From Acidobacteria bacterium UBA2161 (GTDB lineage Bacteria; Acidobacteriota; Vicinamibacteria; Vicinamibacterales; UBA823), in assembly GCA_002328835.1 (NCBI GenBank), contig DCWN01000026.1, positions 49,348 to 113,347 on the forward strand: 64,000 nucleotides of DNA. Reading direction: 5' to 3'. This document shows positions 17,457 to 25,358 of the stretch, piece after piece (positions within the stretch are counted from its first letter, which is position 1; every line of letters starts with the position of its first letter). The notes under the pieces were generated by a model that was given only the letters and a program-made list of their open reading frames with translations, was not told the origin of the DNA and did no database searches. The position numbers and the translations under genes were made by a program.

Positions 17457-17629
17457 CAGAGCGGAAACGGGTACATGAGCCAGCTCAGGACGACGCCGGC
17501 GGCCACGAACGCGGCAAACAGCATGGCGCCGAACCGAAGCTGGTCGCGAGGCTCGTCGCGCATCAAGGCGGCGAACACCACCGACACGAACGCCGAGAAC
17601 AGCGCCATCAGGAAGAAGTGGCTCGTCAT
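17456..17629 (-). CDS. Small hypothetical membrane protein (57 aa)
   Basis: A short frame between two membrane-protein genes: it starts 1 bp after the upstream gene's stop and its TGA overlaps the VanZ-like ATG by one base. Translation begins MTSHFFLMALFSAFVSVVFA, then a charged loop ALMRDEPRDQLRFGA, then MLFAAFVAAGVVLSWLMYPF, giving two predicted transmembrane helices with a basic/acidic loop. Exact fit between neighbours and hydrophobic pattern support it as real. Function unknown. Confidence 0.75.
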   Translation of the reverse strand: MTSHFFLMALFSAFVSVVFAALMRDEPRDQLRFGAMLFAAFVAAGVVLSWLMYPFPL

Positions 17630-17630
17630 G

Positions 17631-18047
17631 CTACTTGCGGCCGAGGGCGACGTCGTACGCGTCGATCACGACCAGGGCGTTGAGGAGTCCCGCGACGATG
17701 AGAAACGAGTTCCCGTATTCGTAGGTCACCGCCACGACGTTCCCCGCACCCAGGCCCGCCGCCCGCGCCACCAGATACACCGTGCCGATCCCGATGTCGG
17801 CCAGGGAGGCGAGCGCGACCAGCGGCTCCGACGGTTCGAACGGAAAGATCCTGCCGTCCAGCCAGAGACCGATCGCGAACATCAAGGGCAGTGTGACGAG
17901 GAAGATGACGCCCTGGCGTACCCGACCCAGCCAGAGATGCCCGGCGCCCGGCACCACCCAGGCCGCCAGGCAGACCAGCCACGCCTGGCCGCTGTCCGCC
18001 GTCGGCGTCGCGGGCCGCGCCCGGGGCCGCTTCGAGGCTTTTCCCAT
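17631..18047 (-). CDS. Polytopic membrane protein, DUF6677-like
   Basis: A 138-residue protein with a basic N-terminus (MGKASKRPRARPATPT) and about four hydrophobic segments: AWLVCLAAWVVPGAGHLWLG, GVIFLVTLPLMFAIGLWLDG, LVALASLADIGIGTVYLVAR and NSFLIVAGLLNALVVIDAYD. The VPGAGHLWLGR motif recalls small membrane proteins of the DUF6677/TM2-like type. It heads a three-gene membrane unit with the 57-residue protein and the VanZ-like protein. No enzymatic motif is seen; the family name is from memory. Confidence 0.65.
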   Translation of the reverse strand: MGKASKRPRARPATPTADSGQAWLVCLAAWVVPGAGHLWLGRVRQGVIFLVTLPLMFAIGLWLDGRIFPFEPSEPLVALASLADIGIGTVYLVARAAGLGAGNVVAVTYEYGNSFLIVAGLLNALVVIDAYDVALGRK

Positions 18048-18139
18048 GGGGTGACGGCGCTACTCCGATGCGCGCGTGCTGACCATCGTCATGCGCTGGG
18101 CTCGCACGATAGCACACGGCCGTACCACCAGGCAGGCCG

Positions 18140-19051
18140 CTAGAGCGCCTCGAAGTGCGTGAGCCGCTTGAATTCCAGAAACCGTTGCTGGACGTCCTCG
18201 GGCGTCACCGCGAGCAGCCGGTCGAGGCCGAACGCCTCCACCGAGAATGACGCCATCGTGCTGCCGGCGATCACGGCCCGCGCCAGGGTGTCGTCGCCGA
18301 CCTCGGCACACCCCGCCAGATAGCCGAGGAAGCCGCCGCCGAACGTGTCGCCCGCACCGGTCGGGTCGAAGACGTTCTCCAGCGGCAGGCCGGGCGCCGC
18401 GAAGAAACCGTCGCGGCGGGTCATGAGCACGCCGTGCTCGCCCCGTTTGATGATGAGCAGCTTCGGCCCCATGGCCTGAATCGCCCGGGCCGCCTTCACC
18501 AGGTTGGCTTCCCCGCTCAGCTGTCGCGCCTCGGCATCGTTGATCACGAGCGCGTCGATTCGGGTCAGGACCTGCCGCAACTCGTCGGGCGCGCGCTCGA
18601 TCCAGTAGTTCATCGTGTCGGCGGCCACCAGGCGCGGCGACTCGACCTGATCGAGTACGTCGAGCTGCAGCGCGGGGTGGATGTTGCCCAGGAAGACGAA
18701 CGGCGACGAGCGGTAGTCCGGCGGGATTGTCGGCCGGAACTCCTCGAACACGTTGAGAAACGTGTAGATCGTTTCGCGGTCGTTCAGGTCGTAGCTGTAC
18801 TTGCCCTTCCAGCGAAATGTGTCGCCCGCCACCCGCTGCAGTCCCGTCAGGTCGATGCGCCGCCCGTCGAAGATCTGCATCCGCTCGTCATCGAAGTCGT
18901 CGCCGACGACAGCGACCAGCCGCACGTCCGTGAAATGCGCGGCGGCGATGCCGAAATAGGTCGCCGCCCCACCGACAACGCGGGAAGCCGTACCAAACGG
19001 CGTCTCGATCGAATCGAACGCCACTGAGCCAACGACGAGTATCGGATGCAT
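18140..19051 (-). CDS. PfkB-family carbohydrate/nucleoside kinase
   Basis: A 303-residue ribokinase-fold kinase. The N-terminal VVGSVAFDSIETPFG and VVGGAATYFGIAAAHF form the substrate-binding side, and the C-terminal signature DPTGAGDTFGGGFLGYL carries the catalytic aspartate and anion hole. VFLGNIHPALQLDVL and ADTMNYWIE are also visible. The position next to MTA phosphorylase suggests a purine- or ribose-linked substrate, but this is inference and the substrate cannot be assigned from sequence. Confidence 0.88.
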   Translation of the reverse strand: MHPILVVGSVAFDSIETPFGTASRVVGGAATYFGIAAAHFTDVRLVAVVGDDFDDERMQIFDGRRIDLTGLQRVAGDTFRWKGKYSYDLNDRETIYTFLNVFEEFRPTIPPDYRSSPFVFLGNIHPALQLDVLDQVESPRLVAADTMNYWIERAPDELRQVLTRIDALVINDAEARQLSGEANLVKAARAIQAMGPKLLIIKRGEHGVLMTRRDGFFAAPGLPLENVFDPTGAGDTFGGGFLGYLAGCAEVGDDTLARAVIAGSTMASFSVEAFGLDRLLAVTPEDVQQRFLEFKRLTHFEAL

Positions 19052-19112
19052 GCGGGGAACTTTCTCGCAAACGGGGGCACGCCGTCAGCCGGACGGCTGG
19101 CGATGCTAACCC

Positions 19113-19976
19113 CTAGGCCTTCACGTACTTGCCGATGATCGGTTCGAGTTCGGCGCGGGTGGCCGCGGACATCGCCCCGGGCTGGGTGATGATGGCGGTC
19201 GCCAGCGCGGACCCGCAGGCGCACGAACGTGGTTCGGGCAGCCGAGCCACGACATCGCTGATGATCTGCTGCGCCGTGGCCGCGTTCCGCGTCAGGTTGG
19301 CGATGATCATCTCGACCGTCACCTCGTCGTGCGATGGATGCCAACAATCGTAGTCGGTGACGAGCGCCAACGTCGCGTAGCAGATCTCCGCCTCGCGGGC
19401 GAGTTTGGCTTCCTGGAGATTCGTCATGCCGATGATGTCCATGCCCCACGACTGATAGAGCTTGGACTCGGCCAGAGTCGAGAACTGCGGTCCCTCCATG
19501 CAGACGTAGGTCCCGCCCTGATGGGCTCGAACGCCCGCCGCCGTCGCAACCTCGAACGCGGCCGCGCTCAGCTGAGGACACAGCGGCTGAGAGAACCCGA
19601 CGTGGGCCACGATCCCGCGTCCGAAGAACGTGCTGATGCGCCCGCGCGTTCGATCCAGGAACTGATCCGGCACGACGATGTCCAGCGGCCGGTACGACTC
19701 CTGCAGACTGCCCACCGCGCTGGCTGAGAGAATCCACTCGACGCCGAGCGTCTTGAGCCCGTAGATGTTCGCCCGAAAATTGAGTTCGGACGGCAGCAGC
19801 CGATGCCCGGCCCCGTGGCGCGCCAGGAACGCCACCCGCCGGCCGCGCAGGGTGCCGACGACGTAGGGCCCCGATGGATCGCCGAACGGCGTCGAGACGG
19901 TGATCTCCTCGCGCTCGGTCACCTCGGCCATGTCGTAGAGTCCGCTGCCACCAATGATGCCGATCTGAACGGTCAT
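19113..19976 (-). CDS. mtnP: S-methyl-5'-thioadenosine phosphorylase
   Basis: Phosphorolysis of methylthioadenosine to adenine and methylthioribose-1-phosphate in methionine salvage. The 287-residue protein has IGIIGGSGLYDM, the phosphate-binding LARHGAGHRLLPSELNFRANIY, CMEGPQFSTLAESKLYQSWG and GMTNLQEAKLAREAEICYA. The base-recognition segment TDYDCW specifies 6-amino purines rather than inosine or guanosine. Its ATG overlaps the epimerase stop (ATGA, 19973-19976). Confidence 0.94.
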   Translation of the reverse strand: MTVQIGIIGGSGLYDMAEVTEREEITVSTPFGDPSGPYVVGTLRGRRVAFLARHGAGHRLLPSELNFRANIYGLKTLGVEWILSASAVGSLQESYRPLDIVVPDQFLDRTRGRISTFFGRGIVAHVGFSQPLCPQLSAAAFEVATAAGVRAHQGGTYVCMEGPQFSTLAESKLYQSWGMDIIGMTNLQEAKLAREAEICYATLALVTDYDCWHPSHDEVTVEMIIANLTRNAATAQQIISDVVARLPEPRSCACGSALATAIITQPGAMSAATRAELEPIIGKYVKA

Positions 19977-20383
19977 GTCGCGGGATCCGCCTGCTTGAGT
20001 TCGACGAGCACCCCATGGGCACTCGCGGGATGGACGAAGGCGATGCGGGAACCCTCGACACCGACCCGCGGTTGCTGGTCGATGAGCGTCACGCCGCGAG
20101 CGCGCAGCTGCTCGAGCGTCCCGGTCAGGTCGTCGACCGCCAGCGTGATGTGATGCAGGCCGGGGCCGCGCCGATCCAGGAATCGGCCCACGGGCGACGT
20201 GGGGTCGGTCGCCTCCAGGAACTCGAGCGTCGGGCCGCCGGCCGCAGCTTCGGTGACGCGCACCCGCTGCGTCGCCACCGATTCCGGCGCGGCCACCTCG
20301 AGGCCCAGCGCGTCGCGAAAGAACCGGAGCGCCGCCTCGAGATCCTGCACGGCGATGCCGACGTGATCCAAGGTGACTTTCAT
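19973..20383 (-). CDS. mce: Methylmalonyl-CoA epimerase
   Basis: Interconverts (S)- and (R)-methylmalonyl-CoA through a metal-dependent vicinal-oxygen-chelate fold. The 136-residue protein starts MKVTLDHVGIAVQDLEAALRFF with the first metal histidine. It contains PTLEFLEA, GPGLHHITLAVDDL with the second metal histidine, and ends HPASAHGVLVELKQ with the metal glutamate. The start at MKVTLDHVG is preferred to one five codons earlier because the fold begins there. It lies near meaB, and the mutase subunits are at 49-51 kb. Confidence 0.92.
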   Translation of the reverse strand: MKVTLDHVGIAVQDLEAALRFFRDALGLEVAAPESVATQRVRVTEAAAGGPTLEFLEATDPTSPVGRFLDRRGPGLHHITLAVDDLTGTLEQLRARGVTLIDQQPRVGVEGSRIAFVHPASAHGVLVELKQADPAT

Positions 20384-20393
20384 GGAGTCATTC

Positions 20394-20428
20394 TTCACGC
20401 TTCACGGCTCACGGTTCGCGGCGCACGG
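20394..20428. repeat. Degenerate heptamer tandem repeat between meaB and epimerase gene
   Basis: Five consecutive 7-bp units read TTCACGC, TTCACGG, CTCACGG, TTCGCGG, CGCACGG, followed by CTACGG, which contains the meaB stop. The consensus is TTCACGG. It fills the short gap between the two genes and looks like a decayed slipped-strand microsatellite. Confidence 0.65.
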
Positions 20429-21388
20429 CTACGGCTGCGCCGGCCGGGTTCGCGCCAGGAGCGACTCGGCGGCGCCATACGGGTCCAGTTCGCGCCGCGC
20501 CAGCTGCGCCGAGATGGCGCCGATCTCCGACAGCCCGATGCGCTCCTCGACCTGCCGCCAGCAGAGCTCCCCGACCAGCCGGCGCAGCGCGTTCGCCTCT
20601 CGCTGGCGCCGTCGCTCGAGTCGAAGATCGTCGGGTCGGTCGCGGAACCTCTCGAGCGCGACCGCCAACTCCTCGACGCCTTCGCCCGAGGTGGCCTGCG
20701 TCAATACGACTGGCGGGCGCCATTCGCCGCGCGGCGGCTCGGCGAGGCCGAGCATCGTCTCGAGCTGCGTCACGGCCCGATCGGCGCCGTCATGATCGGC
20801 CTTGTTGACGACGAACACGTCCGCAATCTCCAGTACGCCCGCTTTGATCGCCTGCACGTCGTCCCCGAATCCCGGGGCGACGACGACGACCGCGGCATCG
20901 GCCGTTCGCGCGATCTCCACTTCGTCCTGCCCCACGCCGACGGTCTCGATGATCACCGGGTCGTATCCGGCGGCATCGAGTACCAGCGCCGCCTCGTGCG
21001 TCGCGCTCGCGAGCCCGCCGAACTGGCCGCGCGTGGCCATGCTACGGATGAAGACGCCGTCGTCACCGGCGTGCGTCTGCATCCGGACGCGGTCGCCCAA
21101 CACCGCGCCGCCGCTGAACGGACTCGTGGGATCGACGGCAATGACGCCGACACGGCGCCCCGTGGACCGGAACCGCGCGATGAGTCGATCGACCAGCGAA
21201 CTCTTGCCGGCGCCCGGCGGGCCGGTCACGCCGACCAGCCACGCACCGCCGGTGTGGCCGAACAACTCGCGGACGAGCCGAGCACCTTCCGGCGCGCCGT
21301 CTTCGATCAGCGAAATCGCTCGAGCCACCGCTCGGGGATCGCCGCCGAGCACGCGCGTACTCAGCGCGCCTTCGCTGCCTGCGCCCAT
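20429..21388 (-). CDS. meaB: Methylmalonyl-CoA mutase-associated GTPase MeaB
   Basis: G3E GTPase chaperone that loads and protects adenosylcobalamin on methylmalonyl-CoA mutase. The 319-residue protein has the P-loop VGVTGPPGAGKSSLVDRL, VIAVDPTSPFSGGAVLGDRVRM, DPVIIETVGVGQDEVEIA (G3) and VFVVNKADHDGADRA (G4). The start at MGAGSEGALSTRVLGG is preferred over an upstream in-frame start that adds an unrelated basic leader. It is next to the epimerase, while the mutase genes lie about 28 kb away. Confidence 0.94.
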   Translation of the reverse strand: MGAGSEGALSTRVLGGDPRAVARAISLIEDGAPEGARLVRELFGHTGGAWLVGVTGPPGAGKSSLVDRLIARFRSTGRRVGVIAVDPTSPFSGGAVLGDRVRMQTHAGDDGVFIRSMATRGQFGGLASATHEAALVLDAAGYDPVIIETVGVGQDEVEIARTADAAVVVVAPGFGDDVQAIKAGVLEIADVFVVNKADHDGADRAVTQLETMLGLAEPPRGEWRPPVVLTQATSGEGVEELAVALERFRDRPDDLRLERRRQREANALRRLVGELCWRQVEERIGLSEIGAISAQLARRELDPYGAAESLLARTRPAQP

Positions 21389-21527
21389 CGGCTCGCGCAG
21401 CACTCTATCACAGCGATTTACGGACGCCGACGGCCGGACGCGACGCGGAGTCAACCCTGCGGCCACGAAATCGGGCGTATACTACTAGCTGCGTTATCCG
21501 CCGCATTCACGCTCAAGGAGTAACTGC

Positions 21528-22010
21528 ATGTTCGCACGGACCAGGATGTTCGCAGGGGGCATGGTGATCGTGGTGGCGCTGGCCTTCGGCGCGTCGGTAG
21601 GCCAAGCGCAGGATCGCATCTTCACCGGCCAGGCCGGTGTGCTCTTCCATCCGATCCTTCAGGACAAGACGGCGGACTTCGAGGATGTGATCACGCGAGT
21701 TCGCGACGCGCTGCGCAACAGCACCGACGAAACGAGGCGCGCGCAGGCGGCCGGCTGGAAGGTGTACCGGGCGGCAGAACCCGGACCGCCCGACCAGAAC
21801 TCGGTGCTGTACGTGTTCATCATCGATCCGACCGTCGCCGCCTCCGACTACACGATCGGCGAACTGCTTCGCCAGGAGCTGCCGCTCGAGGCCCAGGAAC
21901 TGTACGAGAAGTTCGCCGCGTCCTACGCCTACAGCCCGAGCCTCATCAACTTGACCCTCGTTGCCGACTTCGCGGGCACGGGCCCGCCGCCGGCCGCGCC
22001 CGTGCCGTAA
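21528..22010 (+). CDS. Secreted protein of unknown function, paralogue A
   Basis: A 160-residue exported protein with signal peptide MFAGGMVIVVALAFGASVGQAQ and a perfect AAGGAG about 7 nt before the ATG. The mature part reads FTGQAGVLFHPILQDKTADF, then DVITRVRDALRN, VYRAAEPGPP, YVFIIDPTV, DYTIGELLRQELPLEAQELYEKF and INLTLVADF. The same order of motifs occurs in the protein encoded at 22653-23141 on the other strand, so the two are paralogues. Family not recognised. It is followed after 11 bp by a barrel-protein gene. Confidence 0.8.
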   Translation: MFARTRMFAGGMVIVVALAFGASVGQAQDRIFTGQAGVLFHPILQDKTADFEDVITRVRDALRNSTDETRRAQAAGWKVYRAAEPGPPDQNSVLYVFIIDPTVAASDYTIGELLRQELPLEAQELYEKFAASYAYSPSLINLTLVADFAGTGPPPAAPVP

Positions 22011-22021
22011 GGACCGCCCCG

Positions 22022-22525
22022 ATGCGCCTTCATCTCAGCACCGCAGCTCGAACCGGACTCGTGATCGCTCTGGCGGCGCTCGTCGTCGTCGCCCCTCGGG
22101 AGGCCGCGGCCGACGCGACAATCTTCACCGGCGTGAACACGATGCCCTCCAACCGCGCGGTGCGCGGTTTCGGCGTCGGGATCTCCTTGCTCGTGATCGG
22201 CTTCGAGTTCGAGTACTCGAGCAACGGCGAGGACGAACTCGAAGGTGCGCCGGCGCTCAGAACAGGCATGTTCAACGTGCTCGTGCAGACACCGGTACCG
22301 CTCGCGGGCCTGCAGTTCTACGGCACGACCGGCGCCGGCGTCTACCGTGAGGAGCTCGCCGACCTGCAGGAAACCCACATGGGGTTGAACTTCGGTGGCG
22401 GCGTGAAGATCGCCATCGCCGGGCCACTCCGTGCCCGCATCGACTACCGCGTGTTCACGCTCCAGGGCTCGCCCGTCGAATCGAAGCCGCAACGGATCTA
22501 CCTCGGCCTCAACTTCGCGTTCTGA
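22022..22525 (+). CDS. Small outer-membrane beta-barrel-like protein
   Basis: A 167-residue exported protein. A signal peptide (TGLVIALAALVVVAPREAAA) is followed by alternating hydrophobic/polar strands (FGVGISLLVIGFEFEYSS; MFNVLVQTPVPLAGLQFYGT; THMGLNFGGGVKIAIAGPLR; ARIDYRVFTLQG; RIYLGLNFAF). It ends in phenylalanine, a barrel-assembly signal. Glycine-rich strands and size fit an eight-stranded OmpA/OmpW/OmpX-like barrel. It is probably cotranscribed with the secreted protein just upstream (11-bp gap). Function unknown. Confidence 0.75.
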   Translation: MRLHLSTAARTGLVIALAALVVVAPREAAADATIFTGVNTMPSNRAVRGFGVGISLLVIGFEFEYSSNGEDELEGAPALRTGMFNVLVQTPVPLAGLQFYGTTGAGVYREELADLQETHMGLNFGGGVKIAIAGPLRARIDYRVFTLQGSPVESKPQRIYLGLNFAF

Positions 22526-22652
22526 GCCGCCCTCGGCCTCGGGCGCACCACGCACAGCACGACCAGGCGACCGCGTGCGCTCGTCGCGCCCGCGGCCGCC
22601 CGGTCGTCATCGAAATCGTGGAGGTTGGGATCGCGCTGGTAGGCGCCGACGG

Positions 22653-23141
22653 CTACCGGCCGAAATCGTTCACGAGTTCCAGGTTGATCGGCACGACACC
22701 GCCGGAGAACGCATTGCTGAACGTGTCGTACAGCTGCTGCGCCTCGGCCGGGAACCCCTCGGACAGGATCGTCGAGATCGTGTAATCCCCGTCGGGGACT
22801 GGCGGGTCGAGTACGTGGAAGTAGAAGATCACACCCTGCGGACCAGGCGCGGAACTCTTGAACGTCCTCCACGATCGCCCCTGGCGTTGGCGTACGGGGT
22901 TCTGGCTGTCTCGCAGCGCCTCTTTGACCTTCTGCATCACCATCTCAAAGTCGGCGGTGGCGTTGGCCTTGATCGTGTTCTGGATGAGCCCGACCTCACC
23001 GCTGAACGTAGTGGCCCGGTTCTGCTGCTGTGCGCGGGCCGACCCGTGCACACCCAGCAGGCTGCCGAAAACCACTGCTAGCACGACGATCGCCCCGAGT
23101 CGGACCGGGCGACGAACGGGATTCTCCTCACGTGAGCGCAT
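22653..23141 (-). CDS. Secreted protein of unknown function, paralogue B
   Basis: A 162-residue exported protein with signal region LGAIVVLAVVFGSLLGVHGSARA and a strong GGAGG upstream of the ATG. Its mature sequence follows paralogue A (21528-22010) motif by motif: TTFSGEVGLIQNTIKANATADF, MQKVKEALRD, FKSSAPGPQG, FHVLDPPVPDGDYTISTILS, GFPAEAQQLYDTF and INLELVNDF. It is transcribed convergently toward the barrel-protein gene. No catalytic motif is visible. Confidence 0.8.
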   Translation of the reverse strand: MRSREENPVRRPVRLGAIVVLAVVFGSLLGVHGSARAQQQNRATTFSGEVGLIQNTIKANATADFEMVMQKVKEALRDSQNPVRQRQGRSWRTFKSSAPGPQGVIFYFHVLDPPVPDGDYTISTILSEGFPAEAQQLYDTFSNAFSGGVVPINLELVNDFGR

Positions 23142-23190
23142 CCACGACCTCCTTCAAAATCGAAAGGCATTACTCTACCGTACTCCGGCG

Positions 23191-24375
23191 CTAGACGAAA
23201 ACCGCCATGACCTCATTGGCCAGCAGCATCCCCGCGCGGGTCAGCCGCAGCCGATTGCCGTCGTCGACGAGCTGACCGCCGTCGATAAAGGGCCGCAGCG
23301 CCGCGCCGAACCGGGCGCGCACGTCGATGGCGTGGCGCTTCTCGACCCCCGCAACCTCGACGCCCCCGGCCAGACGCAGCCCCATGAACATCGCTTCTGA
23401 CGCCTGGTCGGCCGCCGACCGCCGCTGACGGGCCTGGGTCGGGTCCTGGCCGGCCTCGAGCCGCGCCACGTACGCCGCGGTGTCCGGGATGTTCGACCAG
23501 CGGTCGGCCCGAAGGGTCGAGTGCGCCCCGGGACCGAAGCCGACCCAGCTCCCGTCGGTCCAGTACTTCATGTTATGGCGGGAGCGATGGTTTGGCCGCG
23601 CGACGTTCGAGATCTCGTACTGCTGGAATCCCGCCTCGTCGAGTCGGTCAAGTGCTGCCAGGTACATCTCGGCCGCGACGTCATCGGGCGCCTGGGTGGA
23701 ACCCACTCGCGCCATCTCGTCGCGCAGCGGCGCGTTCGGGTAGACGTCCAGCAGATAGATCGACGCGTGGTCGGGCTCCATCGCGATGAGCGCATCCACC
23801 GACTCGAGCCACGCGTCGATGGTCTGGCCAGGCAGCCACATCATCAGGTCGAGGCTGAGGTCGTCGAAACCGGCCTGCCGGGCCCGATCGACCGCGTCGC
23901 GTGCGCCGCGGCTGGTGTGCAACCGCCCGAGCGTCGCCAGCTCGGCATCGCGAAACGACTGCACGCCGAGGCTGAGTCGAGTCACACCAGCATCACGGTA
24001 TCCGTTGAGCCGGGCCGCCGTCGCCGACTCGGGATTCGCCTCCATCGTGATCTCCGCGTCCGCGCCCACGGCCCGCGATGACCGGCAGGCGACGAGGATC
24101 CGCTTCACATCCTCGGGCTCGAGCACGGACGGCGTGCCGCCCCCGAAGTAGATCGTGTCGGCGGCCCGGGCCGTGGGTGCCGTCGCAATCTCCTTGATCA
24201 CGACTTCCACGTAGCGCCGCACGAGCGCCGCGTCGAACAGGCCGCGCGTGAAATTGCAGTAGGTGCAGATCGCGTCGCAGAACGGAACGTGAACATAGAG
24301 GCCGAGGCCGATCGACTCGTCCACCGCACGGGTTCCCGCCGACGGCGCCGCCTCGGCCGGCGCCGGCGCCGTCAC
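23191..24375 (-). CDS. hemW: Radical-SAM heme chaperone HemW (coproporphyrinogen dehydrogenase-like)
   Basis: A 394-residue radical-SAM protein with GLYVHVPFCDAICTYCNFTRG containing C-x3-C-x2-C, IYFGGGTPSVLEP, ITMEANPESATAARLNGYRDAGVTRLSLGVQSF and the HemW C-terminal domain ending RLRLTRAGMLLANEVMAVF. It lacks the extra N-terminal cysteine of true HemN, which favours HemW, the heme-insertion chaperone. The start overlaps the stop of the upstream ATPase gene by 4 bp, so it may be read from the dnaK operon. Confidence 0.9.
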   Translation of the reverse strand: MTAPAPAEAAPSAGTRAVDESIGLGLYVHVPFCDAICTYCNFTRGLFDAALVRRYVEVVIKEIATAPTARAADTIYFGGGTPSVLEPEDVKRILVACRSSRAVGADAEITMEANPESATAARLNGYRDAGVTRLSLGVQSFRDAELATLGRLHTSRGARDAVDRARQAGFDDLSLDLMMWLPGQTIDAWLESVDALIAMEPDHASIYLLDVYPNAPLRDEMARVGSTQAPDDVAAEMYLAALDRLDEAGFQQYEISNVARPNHRSRHNMKYWTDGSWVGFGPGAHSTLRADRWSNIPDTAAYVARLEAGQDPTQARQRRSAADQASEAMFMGLRLAGGVEVAGVEKRHAIDVRARFGAALRPFIDGGQLVDDGNRLRLTRAGMLLANEVMAVFV

Positions 24376-25220
24376 GACGAGCCTGCCTTGCCGCCCGGCC
24401 AGCGAACGTCCGAGCTGCCTTCACGCAGCTGCGCCTTCAGTTGACCGGAGGCGCGCCGCCGGCCGCTGCGGCTCGGACGTTTCTGGTTCTTGTAGAGGTT
24501 GAGCAGGTCGGCCGGCGTAGCCGGCCCCTGGCCTTCCCAGAACCGATAGTCGGCCCCTTCGAACTCCAGAAACTCGCACATCTCGTGCAGGCGAGACACC
24601 ATGCGAAACCCGACGCGCTCGAGCAGGGACGGCTCGAGATCGTTGTCGGGGTACTCGTCGTAGTTGGACGTGAACATCGTCGGCCGCCGCTCGTTATAGC
24701 GCGTGTTGACGATGAGATTCAGCGTTTCATCGACCCATTCGGACGTCTTCTCCGCTCCCAGATCGTCCAGCACGAGCAACTCGGCCTCGATGACCGGCCG
24801 CAGGACATCCGACTCGGTCGTCCGCACGACGGGGTTGTAGGTGCTGCGGATGACGCGGAGCAGTTCGCGCGTGTCGTAGAAGAGCCCACGCGCGCCGCAG
24901 CGCTGAATGACCGCTTTCAGCACCGCCACCGCTAGATGGGTCTTGCCGATCCCGGGCGGGCCGACGAAGAAGAGCCCCTGCTCGACGACGGGAAACGCCT
25001 CGGCGAACGCGCGCGCACGGGCCACGGCCTTCTGGAGCTTTTCGTTGGGGTAGACGATGAAGCCGTCGAGATCGCAGCGGTGATACCGCGGCGGGATGCG
25101 GGCGTCCCCGAACAACCTTCCGGTCAGGGCCTCCCGCCAGCACTCGCACCGGACTACGCGGCGGACGCCGTCATCCTCGACTGGCTTCCACCCGGTATCG
25201 TCGCAGTGCTGACAGGGCAT
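24372..25220 (-). CDS. DnaC/IstB-like AAA+ ATPase with N-terminal zinc-binding motif
   Basis: A 282-residue ATPase. The N-terminal CQHC and a CEC some 20 residues later form a probable zinc knuckle. Walker A GPPGIGKTH and Walker B LLVLDDLGAEKTSEW follow, with NTRYNERRPTMFTSN as sensor 1, typical of helicase loaders (DnaC/DnaI type). The C-terminal tail is basic. No transposase or phage gene is adjacent, so it is more likely a chromosomal helicase loader or DNA-processing factor than IstB. It overlaps hemW by 4 bp and follows a hairpin downstream of hspR. Confidence 0.8.
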   Translation of the reverse strand: MPCQHCDDTGWKPVEDDGVRRVVRCECWREALTGRLFGDARIPPRYHRCDLDGFIVYPNEKLQKAVARARAFAEAFPVVEQGLFFVGPPGIGKTHLAVAVLKAVIQRCGARGLFYDTRELLRVIRSTYNPVVRTTESDVLRPVIEAELLVLDDLGAEKTSEWVDETLNLIVNTRYNERRPTMFTSNYDEYPDNDLEPSLLERVGFRMVSRLHEMCEFLEFEGADYRFWEGQGPATPADLLNLYKNQKRPSRSGRRRASGQLKAQLREGSSDVRWPGGKAGSS

Positions 25221-25271
25221 GGGGTTCGGCTGCGGTCCTCGCGATCGGAGCGGGCCACATTGTAGCGTGAA

Positions 25272-25323
25272 CTAGCAGTCCGTGGTGAAGGTGCCGCGTG
25301 GCACCTTCACCACGGGCTGCCAG
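25272..25323. repeat. 52-bp perfect-loop palindrome, internal-deletion derivative of the 166-bp element
   Basis: Left arm 25272-25295 starts CTAGCAGTCCGTGGTGAAGG; right arm 25300-25323 is its inverse with 22 of 24 positions matching; a 4-base loop (25296-25299) separates them. The arms are the same terminal repeats that bound the elements at 16851 and 40378, joined almost directly. It lies between hspR and the ATPase gene and would form a strong hairpin in RNA from either strand. No T-run follows, so it is not a classical intrinsic terminator. Confidence 0.85.
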
Positions 25324-25358
25324 GCGCCGAACAACCCGGGTTCTGCCGGAGCGCGGCG

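Noticed and set aside
24372..25220. IstB transposition helper
   Set aside because: No IstA-like transposase or IS ends are adjacent, and the N-terminal zinc motif and operon position with hemW fit a chromosomal DnaC-like ATPase.
25272..25323. Intrinsic terminator of hspR
   Set aside because: The hairpin is strong but no T-run follows on either strand, and its arms match a dispersed repeat family. It may still affect transcription.
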